DNA from: Spirochaetota bacterium
GTDB taxonomy: Bacteria > Spirochaetota > Spirochaetia > DSM-27196 > PWMO01
Assembly: GCA_009908925.1 (NCBI GenBank)
Contig: JAAAOH010000264.1
Location: 1-5,528 of the forward strand
Direction of reading: 5' to 3'
DNA length: 5,528 nucleotides
In this document: piece by piece, positions 1 to 4,963 of the stretch
Numbering within the stretch: the first letter of the stretch is position 1
Layout of the letters: each line of letters starts with the position of its first letter
Translations under genes and position numbers: made by a program
The notes under the pieces: generated by a model
What the model was told of the DNA's origin: nothing
Seen by the model: the letters and a program-made list of their open reading frames with translations, nothing else
The model's database searches: none

Positions 1-330
1 CTCGACTCCCTCTCGGAGGGCGAAGGTCCACTCGAGCTCGTCCGCGCTCGTTTCCCAGGATGTGGCGAGAGCCGCCTCGATCCGCCCCTCCTGGTTCGGC
101 ACCACGAGAGTGTCGTAGACATTCCTTAGCACCTGGAACGTCAGCGTGCCCGATGTGGCGTGGGGATCGAGGGTGTCGGGCTCGCCGGCGATGGCAACCT
201 CCACTATCTGTGCGTCGGCTTCGGCACCGGACTCGGCACCGCCGGCGGCACATGCGGTCCCGGCGGTCAGAAATGCGAGCGCGCCGATCAGCGCGCCGCG
301 GATCACGCGAATATGCGTGCGGTTTGTCAT
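1..330 (-). CDS. ABC importer substrate-binding protein, peptide/nickel family (SBP_bac_5), N-terminal part
   Basis: This is the extracytoplasmic binding protein of a peptide/nickel-type ABC importer, which would capture substrate outside the membrane and deliver it to the permease encoded upstream. The first 110 codons are in the window and the frame is still open at the left edge, so most of the roughly 500-600-residue protein is missing. An export signal covers about residues 1-26: basic MTNRTHIRVIRG, then hydrophobic ALIGALAFLTAG. A Cys follows in TAGTAC, but the -3 residue is Gly, so I cannot decide between a loose lipobox and ordinary signal peptidase cleavage. The mature start carries the family hallmark (VEVAIAGEPDTLDPHAT), then YDTLV and LATSWETSADELEWTFALREGV, which is the usual opening of this family. 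The ATG overlaps the TGA of the upstream ATPase gene as ATGA, and a good Shine-Dalgarno lies six bases upstream. The family call is firm; the substrate is unknown. Confidence 0.93.
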   Translation of the reverse strand, partial: MTNRTHIRVIRGALIGALAFLTAGTACAAGGAESGAEADAQIVEVAIAGEPDTLDPHATSGTLTFQVLRNVYDTLVVPNQEGRIEAALATSWETSADELEWTFALREGVE

Positions 331-1145
331 GGTTCGCTCCTTCGATCCCCATTGTAGCGCAGCCGCCTGTCGTGGAAAACAGGCGTATCCTCGAAGAGCT
401 GCCTCGTGTAGGGCTCCGACGGGGCGCGCAGCAACTGCTCAGTGGGCCCCTGTTCGACGATGCGGCCGTTACTCATGACTGCAATATCGTCACTGAGGAA
501 GGCGACCACGTTGAGATCGTGCGAGATGAACAGATAGGTGAGGTCGAGCTCATCCTTGAGATCGAGCAGAAGATTGAGAATCTGCGCCTGGATGGAGACA
601 TCGAGGCTCGACACGGGTTCGTCGAGGACGAGAAGCTCCGGGCCGGCGGCGAGCGCCCGGGCGATGCCGATGCGCTGGCGCTGTCCGCCGGAGAACTCAT
701 GTGGCAGGCGGTCCTGGTCACCGGCGGCAAGGCCCACCTGAGTCAACAGCTCCCCCACCCGCTCCCGCCGCGCACCGCGCCGGCGCATGTGCTGAAGCAG
801 TGCCTCCTCGATGCTTGCCCCCACGGTCAGGCGCGGATTGAGCGAGGAGTTGGGGTCCTGAAAGACGATGCCGAGGCGCGGGCGCATACGCCTGAGCTCT
901 CTCCTGGATATGCGACCGAGATCCACGTCCCCGACGCTCACGGTGCCCGCGTCCGGCGGGTCGAGGTAAAGAAGCGCCCGCGCGAGGGTACTCTTCCCCG
1001 CCCCGGACTCGCCGACGATACCGAGGGTCTTCCCCTGGGAGACCGCGACCGATACACCCTTGAGCGCCCTCACCCGCGTGCGCCCGAGCACGCCGCGTCG
1101 AACATGCGTCTTCCACAGATCCGTCGCCCTGATACAGTCAGGCAT
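327..1145 (-). CDS. dppF: Peptide/nickel ABC transporter ATP-binding protein, DppF/OppF-like
   Basis: This is the cytoplasmic ATPase that powers import, expected to pair with the DppD-like ATPase encoded just upstream. It has 272 residues, slightly shorter than many DppF proteins. Motifs in order: Walker A GESGAGKST (45-53), Q-loop Gln96 in VFQDPNSSLNPR, signature FSGGQRQR (151-158), Walker B LLVLDEP (171-177) with catalytic Glu176, D-loop SSLD, and H-loop His209 in ISHD. The VFQDP..SLNPR stretch and the tail GPTEQLL.APSEPYTRQL are typical of the Opp/Dpp subfamily. All catalytic residues are present. The frame stays open further upstream to an ATG at 1241, but I chose MPDCIRATDL at 1145: it follows a strong AGGAGG and leaves the usual 8-base overlap with the upstream gene, and the 32 extra residues are low-complexity and unlike the family. 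Substrate specificity cannot be read from an ATPase. Confidence 0.95.
   Translation of the reverse strand: MPDCIRATDLWKTHVRRGVLGRTRVRALKGVSVAVSQGKTLGIVGESGAGKSTLARALLYLDPPDAGTVSVGDVDLGRISRRELRRMRPRLGIVFQDPNSSLNPRLTVGASIEEALLQHMRRRGARRERVGELLTQVGLAAGDQDRLPHEFSGGQRQRIGIARALAAGPELLVLDEPVSSLDVSIQAQILNLLLDLKDELDLTYLFISHDLNVVAFLSDDIAVMSNGRIVEQGPTEQLLRAPSEPYTRQLFEDTPVFHDRRLRYNGDRRSEP
337..342 (-). promoter_or_regulatory. Shine-Dalgarno of the substrate-binding protein gene
   Basis: On the minus strand AAGGAG is followed by CGAACC and then ATG, giving a six-base spacing. It lies inside the last codons of the upstream ATPase gene, and the start codon overlaps that gene's stop (ATGA). Translation can therefore be both coupled and independently initiated. 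This supports high expression of the binding protein, which importers usually need in excess. The bases just upstream (GGGGATCG) extend a possible pairing site for the small RNA proposed at 3133-3245. Confidence 0.8.
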
Positions 1146-2136
1146 CGCGCCCTCCTGGAAGCTCTGCGGCGAAGTGACAGGCCGAGAGGTGACCCGGCGC
1201 GTGCTCGACGAGCGGCGGCGGGACGTGCCGGCACACCTCACGCGCGAGCGGGCACCGGGGATGGAAGGGGCATCCGGGGGGAACGGCCCGGGGATCCGGC
1301 GCCCGGCCGGGCACGGACCGAAGCCTTCCGCCGCGCTTGTCCGCTTCGGGGATGGCGCTTATCAGGAGGTCGGTATAGGGGTGGAGGGGGCGATCAAACA
1401 GGCGGTCCGCCGGGGCGGATTCCACGATACCGCCGGCATAGATGACCGACACATGGTCGGCTACCGCCTGCACGACCCCGAAGTCATGGGAAACGAACAG
1501 GATGCCCATGTCGAGCTGGCTGCGCAGGCGCTTGAGCAAGCGGAGGATCTGCCCTTGAACCGTGGCGTCGAGCGCGGTGGTGGGCTCGTCGGCAATGAGC
1601 AGACCGGGCGCACAGGAAATGGCCATGGCGATGAGGGCTCGCTGCTTCATGCCGCCGGAGAGCTCATGCGGGTAGCTCCTGAGCACACGGCGGGCATCGG
1701 CAAGCTCCACGAGCTTCACGAGCCGCAGCGCGCGCGCCCGGGCCGCTCCCCGGGAAAGGCCGAGATGCTCTTCGAGCGCTTCCGAGACCTGACGGCCGAC
1801 TCGCAGGGAGGGGTTGAGATGTCGGCCCGGGTCCTGAAACACCATGCCGATGCGCGCCCCCCGTATGGCGCGCAGCCCATCGCGGTCGAGGGCGGTAAGC
1901 TCGGTGTCGCGGTAACGGATGCTCCCGCTCTCGAGCAAGGCTGTCTCGGGAAGGAGGCCGGGAATAGCGCGGGCGGTGACGCTCTTTCCCGCTCCGGACT
2001 CACCGACAAGGGCGTGGATCTCGCGGTTCCCCACCTCGAGGTTGAGGGATCGTACCGCCCGCAGCCGATCGGCCCCGTGTCCGAAGCTTATGGTGAGATT
2101 CTCGATGCGCAGCAGCGATGTCTCCCCGTCGGCCAT
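1138..2136 (-). CDS. dppD: Peptide/nickel ABC transporter ATP-binding protein, DppD/OppD-like
   Basis: This is the second cytoplasmic ATPase of the importer. It has 332 residues, normal for DppD/OppD. Motifs in order: Walker A GESGAGKS (45-52), Q-loop Gln101 in VFQDPGRHLNPSLR, signature LSGGMKQR (159-166), Walker B LLIADEP (179-185) with Glu184, D-loop TALD, and H-loop His217 in VSHD. LSGGM in place of LSGGQ is normal for the DppD/OppD branch. The C-terminal extension (about 250-325) is the oligopeptide transporter C-terminal domain, seen as HPYTDLLISAIPE and GCPFHPRCPLA. It carries four cysteines, Cys289, Cys295, Cys302 and Cys320 (CX5CX6CX17C), the arrangement associated with an iron-sulphur site in this family. 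The start lies 2 bases after the permease stop. The ribosome binding site is weak (AGGGTAGG inside the permease's last codons), so translational coupling is likely. Confidence 0.95.
   Translation of the reverse strand: MADGETSLLRIENLTISFGHGADRLRAVRSLNLEVGNREIHALVGESGAGKSVTARAIPGLLPETALLESGSIRYRDTELTALDRDGLRAIRGARIGMVFQDPGRHLNPSLRVGRQVSEALEEHLGLSRGAARARALRLVKLVELADARRVLRSYPHELSGGMKQRALIAMAISCAPGLLIADEPTTALDATVQGQILRLLKRLRSQLDMGILFVSHDFGVVQAVADHVSVIYAGGIVESAPADRLFDRPLHPYTDLLISAIPEADKRGGRLRSVPGRAPDPRAVPPGCPFHPRCPLAREVCRHVPPPLVEHAPGHLSACHFAAELPGGRDA
1151..1156 (-). promoter_or_regulatory. Shine-Dalgarno deciding the DppF-like start
   Basis: A perfect AGGAGG on the minus strand is followed by GCGCG and the ATG at 1145, a spacing of five bases. 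It lies within the last codons of the DppD-like gene. It fixes the start at MPDCIRATDL rather than at the in-frame ATG 96 bases further upstream. Confidence 0.85.
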
Positions 2137-2138
2137 GT

Positions 2139-3059
2139 TCAGCCTACCCTGATCCGCGGATTCGCCATGCTGTAGAGTACATCCGCCGTGAAGTTGACGA
2201 GCGAGAAGACAACGGCGAGGAAGACAACCGAGGCCTGTATGACGGGGAAGTCGCGGTCGTAAATCCCGGAGAGGAAGAGCCGCCCGAGCCCCGGCAGCGA
2301 GAACACCTGCTCGATGATGATGGTGCCACCGAGCAGATAGCCGAGCTGAATGCCGGCAATGGTGATGACCGGAAGCAGGGCATTGCGCAGCAGATGACGG
2401 TAGTGGATGGTGCTCTCGGCGAGCCCCTTCGATTCGGCGGTGAGCACGTATTCGCGGTCGAGCTCCTGAATGGCGGAGTTTCGCACGATGCGCACCAGGA
2501 CGGCCGAGCGGCTAACACCCAGCGCGAGCGCAGGCAGCACGAAATGGACCAGGCTGTCCGCGCCGAAGAGCGGCATGATGCCGAGCTTCACCGAGAACAC
2601 GAGCAGAAGAAGTATCCCGAGCCAGAAGCCGGGAATCGCCATGCCAAGCTGCGAGTAGACGACTCCGACGTAGTCGATGAACGTCCCGCGCCGCACCGCA
2701 GAGATTACGCCGAGGGGCACCGCCACCGCCAGCGCGAAGAGGAAGGCGAGCCCCGCGAGAAGCAGCGTAACCGGAAGGCGCGCGAAGATGAGACCGCGCA
2801 CCGGCTCGTTGGAGAAAAACGAGCGGCCGAGGTCGAGTTTCAGAAGATCGGTGAGCCAGCCAATGTACTGGGTGAGCACGGGCTCATCGGTACCGAGCCT
2901 CTCGCGGATTTCGGCGAGCTCGGCATCGCTTGCCTCGAAGCCCGCCACGACCTCGGCCGGATCGCCCGGAAGAATTCGGATGAGGAAGAACACCAGGGTC
3001 GAGATGAGCAGAACCGTCAGGAGCAACCGTCCGGCCCGGCGCAGCACAAAGGAGAGCAT
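2139..3059 (-). CDS. dppB: Peptide/nickel ABC transporter permease, DppB/OppB-like
   Basis: This is an inner-membrane permease subunit forming half of the translocation channel. It has 306 residues, typical for DppB. The N-terminus has the family form: TM1 at about 11-29, then RILPGDPAEVV (28-38) leading into the external loop with the ERLGTDEPVLTQYIGWL region (53-69) and LGRSFFSNEPV (78-87). Further membrane segments lie at about 97-120, 133-157, 170-190, 228-250 and 272-297. The cytoplasmic EAA loop that docks on the ATPases is clear at about 203-230 (EYVLTAESKGL, then HLLRNALLP). The C-terminus ends in NPRIRVG, as usual. This is the first gene of the operon: a sigma-70 promoter lies immediately upstream, no Shine-Dalgarno is visible before the ATG, and the next gene starts 2 bases after its stop. 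A DppC-type partner permease would normally follow but is absent here. It may lie beyond the left edge. Confidence 0.95.
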   Translation of the reverse strand: MLSFVLRRAGRLLLTVLLISTLVFFLIRILPGDPAEVVAGFEASDAELAEIRERLGTDEPVLTQYIGWLTDLLKLDLGRSFFSNEPVRGLIFARLPVTLLLAGLAFLFALAVAVPLGVISAVRRGTFIDYVGVVYSQLGMAIPGFWLGILLLLVFSVKLGIMPLFGADSLVHFVLPALALGVSRSAVLVRIVRNSAIQELDREYVLTAESKGLAESTIHYRHLLRNALLPVITIAGIQLGYLLGGTIIIEQVFSLPGLGRLFLSGIYDRDFPVIQASVVFLAVVFSLVNFTADVLYSMANPRIRVG

Positions 3060-3067
3060 GTCGTTTC

Positions 3068-3096
3068 GTTATACTTGAGCGCGGGGCACGTTTCAA
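3068..3096 (-). promoter_or_regulatory. Sigma-70-type promoter of the importer operon, near-leaderless
   Basis: On the minus strand TTGAAA (3096-3091) is followed by exactly 17 bases and TATAAC (3073-3068). Each hexamer matches consensus at 5 of 6 positions, with ideal spacing. The expected start of transcription is around 3061, only about two bases before the ATG at 3059, or at that A itself. The bases before the ATG (AACGAAACGAC) contain no Shine-Dalgarno, which agrees with a leaderless or near-leaderless message. The promoter lies 36 bases downstream of the terminator at 3133-3165, so it is insulated from upstream transcription. The hexamers are read directly; activity is inferred. Confidence 0.75.
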
Positions 3097-3132
3097 GCGT
3101 GCGCCACGCCGGGTCAGTGGCTGCCGGCCCCG

Positions 3133-3165
3133 AAAAAACGAGGGGTTCCGCATGCACGGAACCCC
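3133..3165 (-). terminator. Intrinsic (Rho-independent) terminator
   Basis: On the minus strand a perfect 9-bp stem GGGGTTCCG/CGGAACCCC (arms 3165-3157 and 3150-3142) encloses the loop TGCATG. TCG and six T residues (3138-3133) follow. On the plus strand the same hairpin is followed by GGGGAAG and no T run, so it acts in the minus direction. It lies about 380 bases beyond the response-regulator stop but only about 90-110 bases beyond the sigma-54 promoter, so a short transcript from that promoter is its most natural client. An alternative pairing, CCCC (3145-3142) with GGGG (3131-3128) around the T run, would be mutually exclusive with the terminator stem. Confidence 0.88.
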
Positions 3166-3189
3166 GGGGAAGAAAGGACGGTCGTTACA

Positions 3190-3223
3190 GTTTTTACTTC
3201 CGTTTTTACATAGTTTCTTACAT
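3190..3223 (-). repeat. Iterated A-rich GTAAAAAC-type units inside the candidate small RNA
   Basis: On the minus strand ATGTAAGAAAC (3223-3213), ATGTAAAAAC (3211-3202) and GTAAAAAC (3197-3190) follow each other at 12-base spacing, and a fourth partial unit GTAACG lies at about 3188-3183. Two of them also make the minimal start-stop ATGTAA. In RNA this would be a single-stranded, purine-rich stretch that could serve as an Hfq distal-face site or a repeated seed. The repeats are seen directly; the role is inferred. Confidence 0.5.
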
Positions 3224-3255
3224 CTGCGTTCTGTGGCCTTCCGCGTACATACATG

Positions 3256-3271
3256 TGCAAGCATCGTGCCA
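3256..3271 (-). promoter_or_regulatory. Sigma-54 (RpoN) promoter, -24/-12
   Basis: The minus strand reads TGGCACGATGCTTGCA. It matches the RpoN consensus TGGCACRNNNNTTGCW at every specified base, with GG and GC correctly spaced (GG at 3270-3269, GC at 3258-3257). The -12 C at 3257 places the start at about 3245. It points away from the response-regulator gene, towards the terminator at 3133-3165. An activator with the GAFTGA motif is encoded immediately upstream, with dyad sites 80-210 bases upstream of the predicted start, which is the standard enhancer range. Alternative interpretations are weak because such an exact match is rare by chance. Confidence 0.87.
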
Positions 3272-3357
3272 GATGCGCACGGTCGAGCATAATTCTATAT
3301 TGTCCTTTAATGGAAGCACTTATGCGTTCCGGCCGGAGTACCCGTACGCAGGCGCGC

Positions 3358-3374
3358 CTATGCAATTTGCATAG
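3358..3374. promoter_or_regulatory. 17-bp perfect dyad, candidate enhancer site for the sigma-54 activator
   Basis: CTATGCAATTTGCATAG is a perfect inverted repeat with 8-base arms around one central base. It is centred about 121 bases upstream of the predicted sigma-54 start, a typical enhancer position. The related dyad at 3445-3461 shares the minus-strand pattern CTATGC-N4-TGCATWG, and a half-site TATGCGTTC lies at 3321-3329. Fis-type HTH dimers of NtrC-family regulators bind such dyads, and the nearest regulator gene encodes one. The symmetry is observed; the binding protein is inferred. Confidence 0.65.
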
Positions 3375-3416
3375 TCTTCTGGAGTCGGAGCGCTAAAACG
3401 TTACAGAGTGATAACT

Positions 3417-3461
3417 TATGCAGAACATGCAATGCGGGGCGCTACAATGCAGAACGCATAG
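3417..3461. promoter_or_regulatory. Tandem ATGC-type dyads, second enhancer cluster
   Basis: Three consecutive units of 14-15 bases sit here: TATGCAGAACATGC (3417-3430), AATGCGGGGCGCTAC (3431-3445) and AATGCAGAACGCATA (3446-3460). The third is a good dyad (ATGC-N5-GCAT) and, on the minus strand, shares 12 of 17 positions with the perfect dyad at 3358-3374. ATGCAGAAC is repeated directly at 3418 and 3447, 29 bases or about three helical turns apart. Centres lie about 180-210 bases upstream of the predicted sigma-54 start. The arrangement suits cooperative binding of activator dimers. The middle unit is degenerate. Confidence 0.5.
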
Positions 3462-3541
3462 GGCCGGCGTCGGGCCCGACAGCGGACGCCGCATGCCGCA
3501 GACCCGATCCGCGCCCGGGTGGCGACCGGCGCAGGCGGCGC

Positions 3542-4954
3542 CTACTTGCTGAGCCGTCGGCTGAGGGTGGACTGTGCGACGCCGAGCATCCGCGCCGCGA
3601 CTGTCTGGTTTCCCTCGGCCCGTTCGATGGCCTCATATATCAGGTAGTCTTCGACCTCGCGAAGCGTGGGGAATCGGCCGCTGAAAGAGATGACCGGCGT
3701 CGAGGCCGAGCTCTGCCCCCCGGCACCCGCGCCGGCCGTGCCCTGCTGCCGGTCGATGTACTCGCTGAGGTAGCTCAGCGCCAACGCGCCGGGCTCGCTT
3801 CTGCTGACGGCATCGTAGATCATTGCCTGCAGCTCACGCACGTTTCCCGGGAAGTGGTAGCTCGACAACAGGGCGAGCAGCCCCGTCGGCACATCGGGAA
3901 TCTCCCGGCCGAGTGCGGCTGCGGACTCCTCGAGAAAGTAGTTGAACAGGACGGGGAGATCTTCCGGCCGTGCCCGCAGCGGGGGAATGTCGATGCGATG
4001 CCCGATAAGCCGGTAGTAGAGGTCGTTTCTGAACTCACCCTCCTGCTGGCGGCGGGCAAGGTCCGCGTTGGTGGCCGCGAGAATACGGGCCCGGGACCGG
4101 CGCGGGCGGTCCGCACCGAGGGGATAATACTCCTGCTCCTGCAGCAGTCGAAGCAGCTTTATCTGCGCGCCTTGTTCGAGATCGCCGATCTCGTCGAGGA
4201 AGAGCGTACCGTCGGCCGCACGCTCGATGAGCCCGGGTCGCTCGGTCTCGGCCCCGGTGAAGGCGCCCCGCACATGGCCAAAGAGGGTGTCGGAGAACAT
4301 CGTGTCATCGAGACCCGAGACGTTCACCGGGACGAAGCTGCCGGTGTTGCCGCTGAGCCGGTGCAGCGCCTGCGCCATGAGCTCCTTGCCCGTGCCGCTC
4401 TCCCCGGTTATGAGCACGGCCTTCGGACTCGGGGCAACTGCCTCTGCGTAGCTGAAGAGCTTGCGCATGGCCGGGCTGACGGTGATGATCTGCTCGAAGG
4501 CCTCGGGGTGCTCGATGCGAGCCTCGGCTTCATTTGCTGCGAGGAGCTGTACCTCCCGTTGCAGGTCGCGGATACGGAGGGCATGGCCGATCGCATTGAC
4601 GAGGCGGTTCGGATCCACCGGCTTCGTCATGTAGTCGAAGGCGCCGATCTTCATGCAGCTCACCGCCGTTTCCACATCATCTGCACCGGTGAGCACGATG
4701 ACGGGCACGTCGGGGTATCGGGCCGCTATCTCCTCGAGGAGGTCTTCGCCGCGCACGTGCGGCATGTTGAGATCGAGCAGGACGAGACCTATCGGCCGGC
4801 TCACGAGCAGATCACGCACGTCGCGGCTGTCTTCACAGAGGATGTAGTCGGCGAACTCATGAGCCTCGAGAATCGCGCGATACCGCTCGAGGGTCACGAA
4901 ATCATCATCTACGACGAGAATGGACCTGCGCGTTCGGCTGTCACTATGCATCAT
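3542..4954 (-). CDS. NtrC-family sigma-54-dependent response regulator
   Basis: This is a two-component activator that, when phosphorylated, should bind enhancer DNA and use ATP to open RpoN promoters. At 470 residues it is full length. The receiver spans about 11-130: acidic pocket Asp16-Asp18 (VVDDD), phosphoacceptor Asp61 in LLDLNMP, switch Thr89, and Lys111 in TKP. The AAA+ domain spans about 155-390: Walker A GESGTGKE (184-191), the sigma-54 contact loop GAFTGA (230-235), Walker B LFLDE (251-255), arginine-finger region FRNDLYYRL (308-316), and sensor II FPGNVREL (368-375). A Gly/Ser/Ala-rich linker (405-425) leads to a Fis-type HTH (about 446-470, ending NQTVAARMLGVAQSTLSRRLSK). All key residues are present, so it should be fully functional. 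It starts 9 bases after the DOMON lipoprotein gene with no clear Shine-Dalgarno, which suggests coupling; a second Met at 4951 could also serve. No histidine kinase is in the window. Its likely target is the sigma-54 promoter at 3256-3271. Confidence 0.96.
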   Translation of the reverse strand: MMHSDSRTRRSILVVDDDFVTLERYRAILEAHEFADYILCEDSRDVRDLLVSRPIGLVLLDLNMPHVRGEDLLEEIAARYPDVPVIVLTGADDVETAVSCMKIGAFDYMTKPVDPNRLVNAIGHALRIRDLQREVQLLAANEAEARIEHPEAFEQIITVSPAMRKLFSYAEAVAPSPKAVLITGESGTGKELMAQALHRLSGNTGSFVPVNVSGLDDTMFSDTLFGHVRGAFTGAETERPGLIERAADGTLFLDEIGDLEQGAQIKLLRLLQEQEYYPLGADRPRRSRARILAATNADLARRQQEGEFRNDLYYRLIGHRIDIPPLRARPEDLPVLFNYFLEESAAALGREIPDVPTGLLALLSSYHFPGNVRELQAMIYDAVSRSEPGALALSYLSEYIDRQQGTAGAGAGGQSSASTPVISFSGRFPTLREVEDYLIYEAIERAEGNQTVAARMLGVAQSTLSRRLSK

Positions 4955-4963
4955 CGACGGCCA

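Larger units (their letters stand above)
3133..3245 (-). ncRNA. Candidate sigma-54-dependent small RNA, about 113 nt
   Basis: The unit is bounded by a perfect sigma-54 promoter (start predicted at about 3244-3246) and an intrinsic terminator ending in the T run at 3133. No credible protein gene lies between them. From the 5' end it has a GGAAGGCC segment, then an A-rich, probably unpaired middle with iterated GTAA(G)AAAC and GTAAAAAC units, a pyrimidine stretch (TCCTTTCTTCCCC, 3178-3166), and the terminator hairpin. An A-rich centre plus a U-tailed hairpin is the usual look of an Hfq-type trans-acting RNA. The RNA lies directly downstream of a gene for a sigma-54 activator, as qrr1 lies next to luxO in Vibrio, but I see no similarity to Qrr or GlmY/GlmZ. 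The pyrimidine stretch may pair with the 5' GGAAGG or with targets. Alternatively it is an attenuated leader of the importer operon. The boundaries are inferred, not observed. Confidence 0.6.
3060..3541. other. Intergenic regulatory region without a convincing protein gene
   Basis: This 482-base gap lies between the response regulator stop and the importer permease. It holds the upstream dyads, the sigma-54 promoter, the candidate small RNA and its terminator, and the sigma-70 promoter, each listed separately. The part at about 3180-3440 is visibly richer in A+T than the coding sequence on both sides. The stretch 3461-3541, right after the regulator gene, is GC-rich and contains a 12-base palindrome GTCGGGCCCGAC (3469-3480). 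I see no T run there that would make it an intrinsic terminator, so the regulator message may run on to the terminator at 3133-3165. Confidence 0.7.

Noticed and set aside
1146..1241. Upstream extension of the DppF-like protein to an ATG at 1241
   Set aside because: The 32 extra residues are Arg/Ser-rich and unlike the family, the extension would lie within the DppD-like gene, and AGGAGG sits exactly before the ATG at 1145.
60..1445. Long plus-strand open frame antisense to the two ATPase genes
   Set aside because: The translation is Arg/Pro/Gly-rich with no recognisable domain, and the minus strand here encodes proteins with complete ABC ATPase motifs. It is the usual antisense open frame of GC-rich coding DNA.
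3285..3311. IHF site between the dyads and the sigma-54 promoter
   Set aside because: The stretch is AT-rich and may bend, but I could not find an acceptable match to the IHF consensus on either strand.
3114..3365. 83-codon minus-strand open frame in the gap, including an internal ATG at about 3291
   Set aside because: Its frame contains the sigma-54 promoter core and the terminator hairpin, and the sequence has no domain or steady composition. The regulatory reading explains the region better.
2118..3374. 418-codon plus-strand open frame over the permease gene and the gap
   Set aside because: It is highly charged low-complexity sequence antisense to a clear permease, and it runs through the terminator and the sigma-54 promoter.
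3469..3480. GTCGGGCCCGAC palindrome after the response regulator as a terminator
   Set aside because: No T run follows on the minus strand, and without a loop the palindrome could form only a very tight hairpin. In GC-rich DNA such a palindrome is weak evidence.
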